From: Blastocatellia bacterium AA13
Lineage (GTDB): Bacteria > Acidobacteriota > Blastocatellia > UBA7656
Length of the DNA: 64,000 nt
Direction: 5' to 3'
Assembly (NCBI GenBank): GCA_003222245.1
Contig: QHVH01000010.1
Span: 118,323-182,322, forward strand
The position numbers were made by a program, and so were the translations under genes. Positions 10,979 through 21,425 of this stretch are shown one piece after another. The notes beneath the pieces were generated by a model, which did no database searches, had not been told where the DNA came from, and saw only the letters and a list, made by a program, of their open reading frames with translations. Every line of letters starts with the position of its first letter. Position 1 is the first letter of the stretch.

Positions 10979-11050
10979 TGGCTGTGGGTACAGGAGTCGA
11001 AGCTGCGCATCTCCTGTCTAACAGACAGGCGACCTTGCCAGGGAGAGCGT
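10979..11050 (-). ncRNA. Partial tRNA-Asn(GTT)-like sequence ending in CCA, in the rtcB leader
   Basis: On the minus strand an anticodon-like hairpin CCTGT-CTGTTAG-ACAGG (anticodon GTT, Asn) is followed by a T-arm-like GCAGC-TTCGACT-CCTGT (one mismatch), then ACCCACA-G-CCA, that is a 3' acceptor strand, discriminator G and an encoded CCA. The 5' half is not tRNA-like: I find no partner TGTGGGT for the acceptor and only a poor D-arm. The CCA abuts the first base of the Pro-like cloverleaf with no spacer. The left boundary is approximate. A search with a tRNA covariance model would be decisive. Confidence 0.4.
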
Positions 11051-11089
11051 CCTAATTGGTATTCTCTCAGTTCGCAAGGAGGCAATGGA

Positions 11090-11506
11090 ATGCTCAAAAT
11101 GACCGCGGACGAATTGAATGAATTTCTTGGGGCCCACTTCCCTGACTTCGAAGGGCCGCTCGCTATCGTCGAGAGCGTCGACGATATGATAGCCGAGCTA
11201 AGGCTTCCTTATAGCTCAAAGCACTTGCGTCCCGGAGGCACGATTTCCGGGGCCGCCCTGATGACGCTGGCCGATACCGCGATGTACGCGACTCTTCTGG
11301 CGATGATAGGCCCGGTGGCGATGGCGGTCACCACGAGCTTGAACATTAATTTTCTCAGAAAACCCGCGGCCGCCGATGTTATTGCAAAGACCCGATTGAT
11401 TAAATTGGGCAAACGGCTCGCAGTTGGAGAAGTGTCTTTATACTCGGAAGGACACCCCGAAATGGTTGCGCATGCAACGGTCACATATTCGATACCTGTA
11501 AATTAG
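11090..11506 (+). CDS. PaaI/YigI-like hotdog-fold thioesterase
   Basis: A 138-residue single hotdog domain. The start is ATG 11090, with AAGGAGG at 11076-11082 giving a well-spaced ribosome-binding site; the longer upstream open frame only overlaps rtcB and the tRNA-like leader. Family signs are the LRPGGTISGAALMTLADTAMYAT segment (central helix of the hotdog with Gly and Asp) and the strand TTSLNINFLRKP typical of PaaI-type acyl-CoA thioesterases. It is divergent from rtcB, and the two genes share a 5' region of about 210 bp containing the tRNA-like elements. The substrate is not evident; phenylacetyl-CoA or another acyl-CoA is the family norm. Confidence 0.8.
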   Translation: MLKMTADELNEFLGAHFPDFEGPLAIVESVDDMIAELRLPYSSKHLRPGGTISGAALMTLADTAMYATLLAMIGPVAMAVTTSLNINFLRKPAAADVIAKTRLIKLGKRLAVGEVSLYSEGHPEMVAHATVTYSIPVN

Positions 11507-11601
11507 ATAATCACACCGGGAGTCAAATTTCAGGCACAGGCAATTGTAATTCGGGCTGTAATAGCCGTTAATGAAGATTGCTTATCGGCCCTGCTGGCAG
11601 G

Positions 11602-13389
11602 TCAACCCGCCGTAGCGACAACGATGTAATTGCGAAATCCGCCCGCCACTTCGGTCAAGTCTTTTGAGTAGGTCGTGTGAGCCTGCCGGTGTTCCTTTAT
11701 TAGATCGCTCAAATCACGAGCCGACGTCAGGCCCGTCTCCTGAATCGCGAGAGCCCACGTCTTGATGTGAGAAGCCGATCTTAAAAGCTGGTCGATGCTT
11801 TCGAGGTATGCTTTTTTGGACTGCGGATTTTCCTGAGCCTCGATGGTTTCGCCGCGCGTCACCCAACAATCCCGCCATTCCGATCTCGCTTCGGAGCCCG
11901 CGATTTCGACTTGCGCCACGGGCACATCCAGATAGAGCAGATCCGATCGCGCCCTTCGAATGAAATCCAGCGCGGGAAGATTGTAAGTATTGATGCGGCC
12001 CCTTGCCCTGCCGCGCAGCATTACGTAGCTTCTATTCGCAAAGGCGCGAAACACCGAATTGAGCGGCCGTTTCAATTCGGCCGTTCTCTCGTCGAATGAT
12101 AGCGCGTAGTCGCCGGTTAACAGGCCTATCGCGAGAGCTTCAGCGCGCTGCTCTTCGTCCGAAATCGCGTCGATGTTGCGGCGAAGATTGTCCAAAAACC
12201 ATGCGTCCGCTTCGCCAAACCATCGCCGCAGTCCCGGATTCCCGAGCCGAGCGGCCGGTACATAAGCATCCTCCAATAATCGCGAGACGACTTCTTCGCC
12301 GAGAGGCTCGCCGGCTCCGATTACCGCGCGCGACAACGCCGCCGCCCAAGCCCTGTTGTCGTTCGAGAGGATCTGCTTGCCCCAGGCGCTCAGATACCAC
12401 TCCAGACGGGCGCGTCCACAAAATGGTATGGCAACCGATTTGAACTCGATTTGTCGAAGCACGCTCGCTTCGAAGCCGAGCAACGACTTCCTGCTGTAGC
12501 GGCCGCTCTTCCAATCAAGCCATTGCCGCGATTTGACGCGGTCGGAGGGCGGCGCCGGCGCGAAGGTAGCGATGATTGAAGGCGCTTCGGCTGGAGCTCG
12601 AGCAGGCGGTTCCGGCAAATAAGAGTCGGCAACCCCTGCCCTGCTTCCAACCTCTTCAGCCGTCCAGTGGGCGTCGAGTCCGCTGGGCTCTGTAGCAGCG
12701 CCTCCTTCCGATTCTTCTTTCGGTTGCGTTCCGTTTTCGATCGTCGAACTCGAAGGCTCGGTTTCTAGTTGTCCTGGATATGGTATCGGTTCTTGCCGTG
12801 ATTCGGCCGCTGTCTCGGCCTTTTCGGAAAGAAGCGCGAGAAGCACTTCAACAATGTAGGGGTCGCATTCAACGCCGGCCGACTCCGCCAGTTCGGTGAG
12901 GGCCGCCTCTTCGCTCAGCCGATTCCGATATGGGCGATCGGAGGTTAAAGCGCCGTGGAGATCGACCGCGCGAATGATTCGAGCGCCGATTGGAATGTCC
13001 TCATAGGCGAGCATGTCGGGATAACCCGTCCCGTTCCACCACTCGTGATGCCATCGAACCAGCAACTGGGCATGGCGGGAGCAGCCGTGCTTCGCCATTT
13101 GCTGTTCGCCGATTACAGGATGACGCCAGAGGTCTATTCGTTCCTCGAAACTGAGAGGATCGCCCGATGAATAATAAGACGGCGCCATGGCGTGGAGGCC
13201 TATGTCATGCAGCAGGGCGGCTTCTTCAATCGCCTCGATGTCGATTTTCGAGAGGCCCAGGCGAGCGGCGAGCTCGCACGCGAGCGCCGCCATAGTGGAC
13301 GAGTGTCCGAGTGGGTATTTTTCGAATCCGTCTATCCGATGTGCTAGCTGTGAGACAACTTCTTCGCGGGTCTGACTCTTTTCCTTCAA
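11602..13389 (-). CDS. HD-GYP domain protein with uncharacterised C-terminal half
   Basis: 595 residues. The start is a TTG at 13389 with GGAGG 6 nt upstream. The N-terminal part (about 5-185) is an HD-GYP domain: GHSSTMAALACELA, HDIG (LLHDIGLHAM), a second-metal histidine in WRHPVIGEQQM, and the HHEWWNGTGYP motif, followed by GARIIRAVDLHGALTSDRPYR. HD-GYP proteins hydrolyse cyclic di-GMP (or related cyclic dinucleotides), so this is likely a cytoplasmic phosphodiesterase. A Ser/Pro/Glu-rich linker (about 190-285) leads to a 300-residue C-terminal half I do not recognise. There is no receiver or GGDEF domain. It is monocistronic as far as can be seen. Confidence 0.8.
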   Translation of the reverse strand: MKEKSQTREEVVSQLAHRIDGFEKYPLGHSSTMAALACELAARLGLSKIDIEAIEEAALLHDIGLHAMAPSYYSSGDPLSFEERIDLWRHPVIGEQQMAKHGCSRHAQLLVRWHHEWWNGTGYPDMLAYEDIPIGARIIRAVDLHGALTSDRPYRNRLSEEAALTELAESAGVECDPYIVEVLLALLSEKAETAAESRQEPIPYPGQLETEPSSSTIENGTQPKEESEGGAATEPSGLDAHWTAEEVGSRAGVADSYLPEPPARAPAEAPSIIATFAPAPPSDRVKSRQWLDWKSGRYSRKSLLGFEASVLRQIEFKSVAIPFCGRARLEWYLSAWGKQILSNDNRAWAAALSRAVIGAGEPLGEEVVSRLLEDAYVPAARLGNPGLRRWFGEADAWFLDNLRRNIDAISDEEQRAEALAIGLLTGDYALSFDERTAELKRPLNSVFRAFANRSYVMLRGRARGRINTYNLPALDFIRRARSDLLYLDVPVAQVEIAGSEARSEWRDCWVTRGETIEAQENPQSKKAYLESIDQLLRSASHIKTWALAIQETGLTSARDLSDLIKEHRQAHTTYSKDLTEVAGGFRNYIVVATAG

Positions 13390-13462
13390 GCCGCCTCCTG
13401 CTGAACCGAGAGAAGGCTTAACTTACAAGGGCGGATAATTCACAGTCAAGCGGTAGGGCTAT

Positions 13463-13481
13463 GAGCGCTTAACCAGCGCTC
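13463..13481. repeat. Short perfect hairpin
   Basis: GAGCGCT-TAACC-AGCGCTC, a 7-bp stem in the gap between the HD-GYP gene and a small zinc-ribbon gene. It lacks a T-run on either strand, so it is not an obvious intrinsic terminator. Confidence 0.3.
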
Positions 13482-13615
13482 GAAATATGATCTTGGCGCG
13501 CTTTCCGCCAATCACGACGGGCTCGCCGATGAAAACTCGCGGTAAGACTTCGGAGCGCCGGGATTTGAAGCCAGGGCTCCGATAGGAAGGCTGTTATGTT
13601 CTCTGATGTATTATT

Positions 13616-13858
13616 CTATACTGCGGACGAAACGAAAGCGGCGACGGGAGTGTCCTCCGGTCGGTTAATATGGCGGTTGCTGAAACATTCCGGGCACCAG
13701 CCGTAGAGAATTCTGTCGACCATATGATATGCAATCGTCTCCGCGCCCGAAACCATTCTGTGACAGTCTTTGCACTCCCACATCAATCCTGCTTCATCTT
13801 TGATTTGCTGGAACATTCTAGTTTGCTCGCTTGTTAGATTTTCTATGCGCGGAATCAA
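13616..13858 (-). CDS. Small protein with four-cysteine zinc-ribbon-like motif
   Basis: 80 residues from a TTG start. Two CxxC pairs (CKDC near 32 and CPEC near 60) are spaced as in zinc ribbons and are joined by a segment with MVSGAETIAYHMVDR. No named family is recognised. It is transcribed away from the MFS gene on the other strand. Start choice is uncertain because the RBS is weak, but the cysteine pattern argues for a real protein. Confidence 0.55.
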   Translation of the reverse strand: MIPRIENLTSEQTRMFQQIKDEAGLMWECKDCHRMVSGAETIAYHMVDRILYGWCPECFSNRHINRPEDTPVAAFVSSAV

Positions 13859-14032
13859 ACGCCTACGAATCGCGAATGTTCCCCAAACCTTCGCTTGAAT
13901 TTCATCTCCCCGAGTTTAACACGCGAAGAAAGCCTTGAGGATCGGCGGCCGCTCGCCGCGCGGTCACTAACTTGTATCTGATGTCGGTCTCCTGTAGATT
14001 CCCGAAACGCTTGAGACTTTTGCTGAGAGATA

Positions 14033-15253
14033 ATGAAAACAATCGATACCGCTAGTGAAGCGAAGGTTTCCGAAGGCACGGATCACCGCGCCGCCGTCTC
14101 TGCCGGATTTCTCGGATGGATGCTTGATGCATTCGACTTCTTTCTCGTCGTTCTGTCGGTGACGGCCATAGCAAAGGAGTTCAACCGCCCGGTTAAAGAC
14201 ATCGCCCTTTCGATAACGTTGACGCTGGCGTTTCGGCCCGTTGGGGCATTTATCTTCGGGCTGATGGCCGATCGATACGGACGGCGATTGCCGTTGATGA
14301 TTGACCTCGTCTTTTATTCGATTATCGAAGTGCTCTCGGGACTTGCGCCGAACTACACGACTTTCATGATACTGCGGGCTCTGTTCGGCATTGGCATGGG
14401 CGGTGAATGGGGAGTAGGCGCTTCACTGGCCATGGAAAAGGTCCCGCCGAGATTGAGAGGCGTTCTGTCGGGGCTTCTCCAGGAGGGGTATGCCGCCGGT
14501 TATTTGTTGGCGGCCGGCTGCTACTTCTTTGTGTTTGAGAGGTGGGGATGGCGCCCTATGTTCTTCATCGGAGGACTGCCCGCGCTGCTCGCGTTGTTCG
14601 TGCGTATGCGTGTCAAAGAGTCCGAGGTCTGGCAAAAGACCAAGCACGAGACCTGGGGTCAGCTTGGCCGGGGCATTGCGTCGCACTGGAAACTATTTAT
14701 CTATCTGACGCTGCTCATGGCGATGATGAATTTCGTGTCGCATGGCACACAGGACATGTATCCGACCTTGTTGGAGAAAGATTGGGGATTCGATCCCAAA
14801 CAGCGGGCTGCGATCACGGCAATCTCGATGGTGGGCGCAATCGGCGGAGGAATAATCTTCGGCCGCTACTCGGATCGAGCAGGGAGGCGCCGCGCGATGG
14901 TGGTCGCGTTGATTGGTGCGATCGCTATGATACCGCTCTGGGCGTTTTCTCCAAATCTCGCTCTATTGGTCGTTGGCGCGTTTTTGATGCAGTTCATGGT
15001 TCAGGGGGCATGGGGCGTTATTCCGGCGCACTTGGCTGAGCTTTCGCCGGATTCGGTTAGAGGGTTTCTGCCGGGCTTCGCGTATCAATGCGGCGTCCTG
15101 CTGGCCAGCTCCGTGGTCTACATCGAGGCGCTCTTTGCCGAGAGAATGAGCTATGCGAAGGCGATGTCGCTGACGGCTTTGACGGTCTTTTCAATTGCGG
15201 CGATTGTGGCCAGCCTCGGCCGCGAGCGCCACGGCGTGGAATTCGGCAAATGA
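14033..15253 (+). CDS. Major facilitator transporter, sialate/lactate:H+ symporter (SHS)-like
   Basis: A 406-residue, 12-helix inner-membrane transporter. Family signs: GFLGWMLDAFDFF in helix 1, the loop 2-3 signature GLMADRYGRR, GIGMGGEWGVGASLAMEKVPPRLRG in helices 4-5, and GRYSDRAGRR in loop 8-9. This set matches the SHS branch (sialic acid and lactate/JEN-type carboxylate transporters). A monocarboxylate or dicarboxylate substrate would fit the malate dehydrogenase gene 200 bp downstream, but that is inference. The ATG at 14033 follows GAGAGATA. Confidence 0.82.
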   Translation: MKTIDTASEAKVSEGTDHRAAVSAGFLGWMLDAFDFFLVVLSVTAIAKEFNRPVKDIALSITLTLAFRPVGAFIFGLMADRYGRRLPLMIDLVFYSIIEVLSGLAPNYTTFMILRALFGIGMGGEWGVGASLAMEKVPPRLRGVLSGLLQEGYAAGYLLAAGCYFFVFERWGWRPMFFIGGLPALLALFVRMRVKESEVWQKTKHETWGQLGRGIASHWKLFIYLTLLMAMMNFVSHGTQDMYPTLLEKDWGFDPKQRAAITAISMVGAIGGGIIFGRYSDRAGRRRAMVVALIGAIAMIPLWAFSPNLALLVVGAFLMQFMVQGAWGVIPAHLAELSPDSVRGFLPGFAYQCGVLLASSVVYIEALFAERMSYAKAMSLTALTVFSIAAIVASLGRERHGVEFGK

Positions 15254-15420
15254 ACTGGATGAACTCACGAATGATCCGATCCGCATTATGGCGAACAACA
15301 AAAACAATGATATAGAATCGCCCGTTCTCTGAGGGAGAGCGTCGGATGCGATATCTTGATTCGACGGATCGACGCGTTTGAAAATATCGCATTTCAGTCC
15401 TCTCGGTCCATTAAGTGTGA

Positions 15421-16383
<963 letters not shown>

Positions 16384-16445
16384 GCAAAAGCCAGCGGCTT
16401 GTTTAAGCAAGAGTCGCGATTAAATAAAGGCGGCTCGCGGTACGC

Positions 16446-16495
16446 CTGAAGTAACTTCAGCCTTTTGAAGACTGCTTACTTTGAAGACTGCTTAC
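16446..16495. repeat. 15-bp palindrome plus 16-bp perfect tandem duplication
   Basis: CTGAAGT-A-ACTTCAG (16446-16460) is a perfect 7-1-7 palindrome. It is followed by TTTGAAGACTGCTTAC twice in direct succession (16464-16479 and 16480-16495). They sit in the 295-bp gap between mdh and the convergent mlaD, where no gene is evident. Confidence 0.5.
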
Positions 16496-16678
16496 AATGT
16501 TTGAATGACATTCAGGGGAGCGAACGGACATTGGTGTTGTTGGAATTGCTTGTATCCCTACTAGAATTTGTTTCTCTGTTCTTTGAAGCCGCTTCGCCGG
16601 GCGACTCGGAACGAAAACCTATCCGCGGCTGTAGAGATTCTGAAAACGCAGTTGGCAGCTCTCTGAAGGCCGGCCTTC

Positions 16679-17788
16679 TTAAAAAAGGCTCACTTTGATG
16701 CTCAGGTACTTCTTAGGATTTTGCCTGAAATCGTAGAGCATCTTGACTGCCTCGGCCGACAACTGATTTACGTTTTCGTAGAGCTTATCGTCGTGAAGAA
16801 ATTTGCCGGCCGTGCCTTCACCGCGATCAAGCGTTTCGCTGACGCTTCGCAGCGAGGCCAGCGTCGCTTTGATGTCATCATGAATCTTCTCGTCCTTGAT
16901 CAGTTTTCCTATCGTACCGTGCCCGCTTTCAATGTCGGCCGCAATTTGGTCCAGTTTTTCGATCGTCTTGTTTGCCTTGGCAACGGCGTCTGTAGCTTGC
17001 TGATAAAGCTGCTCGTCTTTAAGCAGTTTCCCAACTGAGCCCTTGCCCGCTTTCAAATCCGCCACAATGGTCTGCACGTCGCTGGCAGCGTTCCTAAGAT
17101 CGCCGTAGAGCTTGGGATCGTTGACTAGTTGCGCGATCGTACCCTCTCCCTGGCCGACCCGTTTGAGCAGGTCCTGTCCTTCCAGAATAGTCCGATTCAG
17201 ATTCACGAATAACGTGTCGTCATGCAGCAGACGGCCTACGGTTCCCTGCCCTTTGTTTATATTGTCCATCAACTCCTGTAGCTGCTTCCCCAGGGTGTTG
17301 AACTGAACAAGCACGTCGCTTGCTCCTTGAAAGACCTGGGCCAGGCCCGCCTGATCCGCGCTCTCGATCATGGCGCCGTCGCTCACCTTCTGGCCCTTGG
17401 TAGTGCCCTGGGTGATGTCGACGATTCGATCTCCGAGAAAACCCTGCTGGGCGAGCACGGCCTGGGAATCAGTTCTGATGCGCTCGCCTACTTCGGCGGC
17501 ATCCACTCTCATTGTGACTACAATACTCTTCTGATTTACATCGCTAGGGATACCGGGGGCAAAGTCGACGCTTTCTATTTTGCCTATGCGCTTGCCTGCA
17601 AGCCGCACCTCATCGCCTTCTTTTAAGCCTTCACCCGCTGAGAACCGGGTCTTGATGACCATTGTCTTTTTAAAGAGCGCGATGTCGCCGGTAACTGAAA
17701 GCATGAATACCACGAGGATGGCCAATGCCATGATGACCAGGATTCCCACGCGGATCTCAGCAAAGGTGACTTTTCTTTTGGTGCTCAT
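16679..17788 (-). CDS. mlaD: MCE/MlaD-family lipid-transport protein
   Basis: 369 residues: one N-terminal membrane helix (about 13-33), then a single MCE domain (about 40-120: TRFSAGEGLKEGDEVRLAGKRIGKIESVDF), then a long helical tail with repeated KGKGSVGKLLKDEQLY-type units (at least six repeats of GxGTxGxLLxDxxL), predicted to form an extended helical or coiled stem. MlaD hexamers bind phospholipid in the periplasm and sit on the MlaEF transporter. Last gene of an mlaE-mlaF-mlaD operon; the E. coli companions mlaC and mlaB are absent here, as in several phyla. Confidence 0.85.
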   Translation of the reverse strand: MSTKRKVTFAEIRVGILVIMALAILVVFMLSVTGDIALFKKTMVIKTRFSAGEGLKEGDEVRLAGKRIGKIESVDFAPGIPSDVNQKSIVVTMRVDAAEVGERIRTDSQAVLAQQGFLGDRIVDITQGTTKGQKVSDGAMIESADQAGLAQVFQGASDVLVQFNTLGKQLQELMDNINKGQGTVGRLLHDDTLFVNLNRTILEGQDLLKRVGQGEGTIAQLVNDPKLYGDLRNAASDVQTIVADLKAGKGSVGKLLKDEQLYQQATDAVAKANKTIEKLDQIAADIESGHGTIGKLIKDEKIHDDIKATLASLRSVSETLDRGEGTAGKFLHDDKLYENVNQLSAEAVKMLYDFRQNPKKYLSIKVSLF

Positions 17789-17870
17789 AAGGCCTCCGAA
17801 GGGGCACAGGTCGCCCGCGTACCGTCAGACCGGCGCAATATATTAAACTCCGGCTCTTTAGAGTACGCGT

Positions 17871-18686
17871 TCACACTTCGCGTAAAAAGTTCTGAATGTA
17901 AGGATCGTCGATGTCCCATAGAGTTTCGTCGGTGCCGCTGAATATCACCCGGCCGTCCTTCAACATTATGAATTGCGTATTGATCAGACAGAGCGTGTCG
18001 TCTTCGCGCTTGTAAATAGGCTCGCCATAGTCATTCAACGTGAAGTAAGCGGAAGACATCAGGCGCGCATCTCCCATTCGATGCGTCACGAAGATCGAGC
18101 TGACGCTCTGGAGATCTCTCAATTCCATGGCAAGCTCGCATATCGTCCGCGCGGTCGGCGGATCGAGGCCCGCCGTAGGTTCATCATAAAGTATCAAGCG
18201 CGGATTGCCGACCAGCGCTCTTGCTATGCCGACTCGTCGCCGCATTCCTCCGGACAACTCGGCGGGCATCATATCGATGGCGTGTTCGAGATTCACGAAT
18301 TGCAGCTTCTGCCTTACTTCTTCTCTGATCTGATCCTCATCCATCCCCTGCTCGAACAGCCGATAGCCGACGTTCTGATAAACCGAGAGCGAATCGAATA
18401 GCGCGCCCTCCTGAAAGACCATTCCTATCTTGCGTCGTACCACGGCGAGTTCTCGTTCGGAAAAATCGGTTATGTCCTCGCCGTCGATGCGTATGCGTCC
18501 GGCGTCCGGTTTGATGAGCCCGAGCACGAGTTTTAGCACGGTCGACTTGCCGGTACCCGATCCTCCCATCAGAATCTTCGTCTCGCCGGGTCGTACCGCA
18601 AAACTGACCTGATCCAGTATGATCCGGTCGTCATAAGTCAACGTAATGTCGCTCAGCTCTATCGCGTTTATAGTTTGGTCGAGCAT
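17871..18686 (-). CDS. mlaF: ABC transporter ATPase of the Mla lipid-transport system
   Basis: 271 residues with Walker [11 protein letters not shown]-loop [10 protein letters not shown], signature [15 protein letters not shown], Walker [14 protein letters not shown], and an H-loop in FVTHRM. The RVGIARAL form and the FDSL after the Q-loop are typical of MlaF. It energises lipid movement between inner and outer membranes. It lies 13 bp after mlaE and 82 bp before mlaD in one operon. A long C-terminal extension (about 220-271) includes a loop with [10 protein letters not shown] before the end. Confidence 0.9.
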   Translation of the reverse strand: MLDQTINAIELSDITLTYDDRIILDQVSFAVRPGETKILMGGSGTGKSTVLKLVLGLIKPDAGRIRIDGEDITDFSERELAVVRRKIGMVFQEGALFDSLSVYQNVGYRLFEQGMDEDQIREEVRQKLQFVNLEHAIDMMPAELSGGMRRRVGIARALVGNPRLILYDEPTAGLDPPTARTICELAMELRDLQSVSSIFVTHRMGDARLMSSAYFTLNDYGEPIYKREDDTLCLINTQFIMLKDGRVIFSGTDETLWDIDDPYIQNFLREV

Positions 18687-18699
18687 TTTGAGTACCGGG

Positions 18700-19455
18700 C
18701 TAGCTGAATGCCAGGATGATCTTCGACAGAAAAAAGTCGGAAGCGAGAATGAGGATATCCGACATCACCACCGCCTGAGTGGTGGATCGCCCGACGCCTA
18801 CCGTGCCGCCGTATGTGCGGAGCCCGGCTCGGCACCCTACGACCGCGATGATGAAGCCGAAGACGGCCGGCTTTATCATGCCTCCGATGATGTCATTATA
18901 TGTCAGCGCTACCTTCGCCGAGCTTATGTAAACGGAACTCGCGACATGCATCAGCGAGGTTGCAACAACCCATCCGCCGAAGGACCCGATCATATCCGCC
19001 ACCAGGGTCAGGATTGGACACATCAGGAGCAGAGTTACGATTCTTGGGAATACCAGCTTCCTGAGCGGGTCCGTTCCGAGCGCGCGCATTGCGTCGACCT
19101 GTTCCGAGACAACCATCGATCCAATCTCGGCCGCGATTCCAGAGCCGACCCGCCCGGCCAGCATCAAAGAGGCGAGCACGGGCCCAAGCTCGCGAACGAG
19201 CGAGGTCATCACCAGTTGTCCTGTTTTGCTCTGGGCTCCAAATGTCATAAGCGCGCTGGAACTTTGAAGAGCGAGGACCGCTCCGGTGAAGGCGCCGGTG
19301 AGGATAATGATCGCCATTGAGCCGTAGCCGATCAGATCCATCTGGACAATCACTTCTCGAAAGTAGTACGGCCGCGAAAATGTTCCGCGGAATGCGCGGC
19401 CGGTCATAAGGGCCGCTTCCTGAACTTCGAGGAGAGCGCGCGTGAGTGGATTCAT
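18700..19455 (-). CDS. mlaE: MlaE-family permease
   Basis: 251 residues, inner-membrane MlaE/TtgB-type permease with 5-6 hydrophobic segments. Typical features: an N-terminal amphipathic stretch, [56 protein letters not shown] and the C-terminal [11 protein letters not shown]. First gene of mlaEFD. The absence of a STAS protein (MlaB) is notable but common outside Proteobacteria. Confidence 0.9.
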   Translation of the reverse strand: MNPLTRALLEVQEAALMTGRAFRGTFSRPYYFREVIVQMDLIGYGSMAIIILTGAFTGAVLALQSSSALMTFGAQSKTGQLVMTSLVRELGPVLASLMLAGRVGSGIAAEIGSMVVSEQVDAMRALGTDPLRKLVFPRIVTLLLMCPILTLVADMIGSFGGWVVATSLMHVASSVYISSAKVALTYNDIIGGMIKPAVFGFIIAVVGCRAGLRTYGGTVGVGRSTTQAVVMSDILILASDFFLSKIILAFS

Positions 19456-19648
19456 CAGGTGGTTCTCGAAAGTCTGGGAGCCATATCAGGTCACTTATAG
19501 AAACAGGATCTATGTGCCATATTGGCGATGCGAGGCAAGAGCCTGTTCCAATGGTGAGTTTGCATTAGATATATAGACTGGCAGGGGTAATGATTGCCCG
19601 CTCGATGGCCCGGCAGCATCCGGTAAAACCGAGCTTGTAAAACGGAGC

Positions 19649-20158
19649 TTAGTAAAAAAGATATTTTCTCCAGGATTCGTCCGCGCGGCCGAGATAACGA
19701 ATGATTTGCCGATTGACGTGGAGGTTGTAACCCTGAGGCCGCTTTAACAGCCTCATCCCTACTTCTTCCGGAGACCGGTCGCCCTTTTTATTATTGCACC
19801 ACCTGCAGCTTGCGACGAGATTGTCCCACGTCGAATCGCCGCTTCGGGAGCGCGGGACTATATGATCGAGCGTGAGATCCTGCGGCGCGAACACTCGCCC
19901 GCAATACTGGCAGGTATTATGGTCGCGCAACAAAATGTTCTTTCTCGACAGGCTTTTTCGCTCGAATGGAATGTGAATATATTCTCTCAGCCTGATTACT
20001 GACGGCGCCGGCATCGAGAATCGCGATGAGTGAATCCACTTGGAGGAGCTCTCTTCGGCAAGAGCGATGCCCTTCAAGACCAGTACCACCGCGCGCCTCG
20101 CATTGCACACGTTGATCGGCTCGAACGAAGCATTAAGTACTAAAACGCGGGAGTTCAT
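19649..20158 (-). CDS. HNH endonuclease family protein
   Basis: 169 residues. N-terminal part [27 protein letters not shown] is the conserved start of a widespread bacterial HNH family. The nuclease core (about 90-135) has [15 protein letters not shown], and [16 protein letters not shown], that is two CxxC zinc pairs and the HNH residues. The physiological role of this family is unknown; it is chromosomal in many phyla and not tied to phage. It is divergent from the M20 gene, and the two ATG-side regions nearly touch. Confidence 0.82.
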   Translation of the reverse strand: MNSRVLVLNASFEPINVCNARRAVVLVLKGIALAEESSSKWIHSSRFSMPAPSVIRLREYIHIPFERKSLSRKNILLRDHNTCQYCGRVFAPQDLTLDHIVPRSRSGDSTWDNLVASCRWCNNKKGDRSPEEVGMRLLKRPQGYNLHVNRQIIRYLGRADESWRKYLFY

Positions 20159-20258
20159 GCCGAATGCGAAATATAACTTGACGCTCCCGAATAAGTCAAA
20201 ACTCGAACATCCGGGTGCATCTCTTGCCCGTATTGCGCCCCGCCAGTATCATCCCGAG

Positions 20259-21425
20259 ATGAATTCAAGGTTCAGCAGGCACGTAGACCGCGACGAGATC
20301 GTCGCCATTGTAAGCGAGCTTGTGCGCCACGATACAACCAATCCGCCTGGTAACGAGCATCTGTGCAAGGAAATCGTCACGAAATGCATGCGCTCGCTCG
20401 GAATGGAAATCTCCTATTACGAAAAAGAGCCGGGCCGGACCAACGTAGTGGGAAGGATCGGATCTGGCGACAGGTCGATCGGCTTTGTTTCGCATATGGA
20501 CGTGGTTCCACCCGGTGAGCGCGATCAATGGAACACGCCGCCGTTTGAACCGACGATAGCGGCCGGCAGGATCTACGGGCGAGGCACGCTCGACGACAAA
20601 GGTTCCTTTGCCTGCGCTTATTCGGTTTGCAAGGCGTTTACGGCTGAACATCCGGATTTCGATGGAACGATCTACCTGATTGCCGCCGCGGATGAGGAGA
20701 CGGGCTCCGAGCTCGGAATCATCTATCTGGTTGAAGAATGCGGGATACGCTTCGACGTAGCGATCATCCCCGACGGCGGCAGAATGGATCTTTCAATCTA
20801 CGGAGAGAAAGGCATCTTGTGGGTCGAGATCACGAGTCTCGGTATTCAGGCGCATGGATCGACGCCCGAGCTTGGCCGCAACGCGATCATTCCTCTTGCT
20901 GAATTGATCGCTCAAATGAAATCGCTCGATCTCGGGGCGCAGTACGATCACGCATTTGACGGTTGGACGATGAACATCGGAACGATCCAGGGCGGATCGT
21001 CAGCCAATACCGTGCCGTCTCGCGCCCGCGCCACCATAGATTTTCGATTACCTGCCGGCATCACAAAAGAGCAGGTTCTTGCCGCGATTGATGCCAAGGC
21101 GAGCCTCGTTCGGGCCGCCTCGCCGCAAGCCGAGTTTTCGATGAGCGTGCTCCACGAAACCGAACCCCATCTTTCAGATAAAAATTCCGTGATCATTCGA
21201 AGCTTCGATCAGGCCGCCCGCCGGCTCGGGCTCCCCATGAAATACGAGACCTTCGGCGGGAACACGGTCGCTAAGAATCTCTTCTTTGCCGGGATAACCT
21301 CCGTAGTCCACTATCCCGGAGACGACAAGCTCGCTCATGTTCCCAATGAATTCGTCATAATAGATGAATTGGCGGTCGGCTCCGTGCTTTATGCTGAGAC
21401 GCTCGAATCGTACTTCTTCGACTGA
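20259..21425 (+). CDS. M20-family metallopeptidase / deacylase (ArgE-DapE-like)
   Basis: 388 residues from ATG 20259; longer in-frame starts would run into the divergent HNH gene and lack family character. Motifs: metal ligands in FVSHMDVVPPG, GRGTLDDKG, AADEETGSE, and a late H in VVHYPGD; a dimerisation domain begins around GEKGILWVEITSLGIQAHGSTPELG. The family removes acyl groups or amino acids from small amides and dipeptides with two zinc ions; the substrate here cannot be set. The glycerophosphodiesterase gene starts one base after its stop, so the two are probably translated together. Confidence 0.85.
   Translation: MNSRFSRHVDRDEIVAIVSELVRHDTTNPPGNEHLCKEIVTKCMRSLGMEISYYEKEPGRTNVVGRIGSGDRSIGFVSHMDVVPPGERDQWNTPPFEPTIAAGRIYGRGTLDDKGSFACAYSVCKAFTAEHPDFDGTIYLIAAADEETGSELGIIYLVEECGIRFDVAIIPDGGRMDLSIYGEKGILWVEITSLGIQAHGSTPELGRNAIIPLAELIAQMKSLDLGAQYDHAFDGWTMNIGTIQGGSSANTVPSRARATIDFRLPAGITKEQVLAAIDAKASLVRAASPQAEFSMSVLHETEPHLSDKNSVIIRSFDQAARRLGLPMKYETFGGNTVAKNLFFAGITSVVHYPGDDKLAHVPNEFVIIDELAVGSVLYAETLESYFFD

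Noticed and set aside
16387..16405. Terminator after mdh
   Set aside because: A 5-bp stem with only GTTT after it; too weak to list as a feature.
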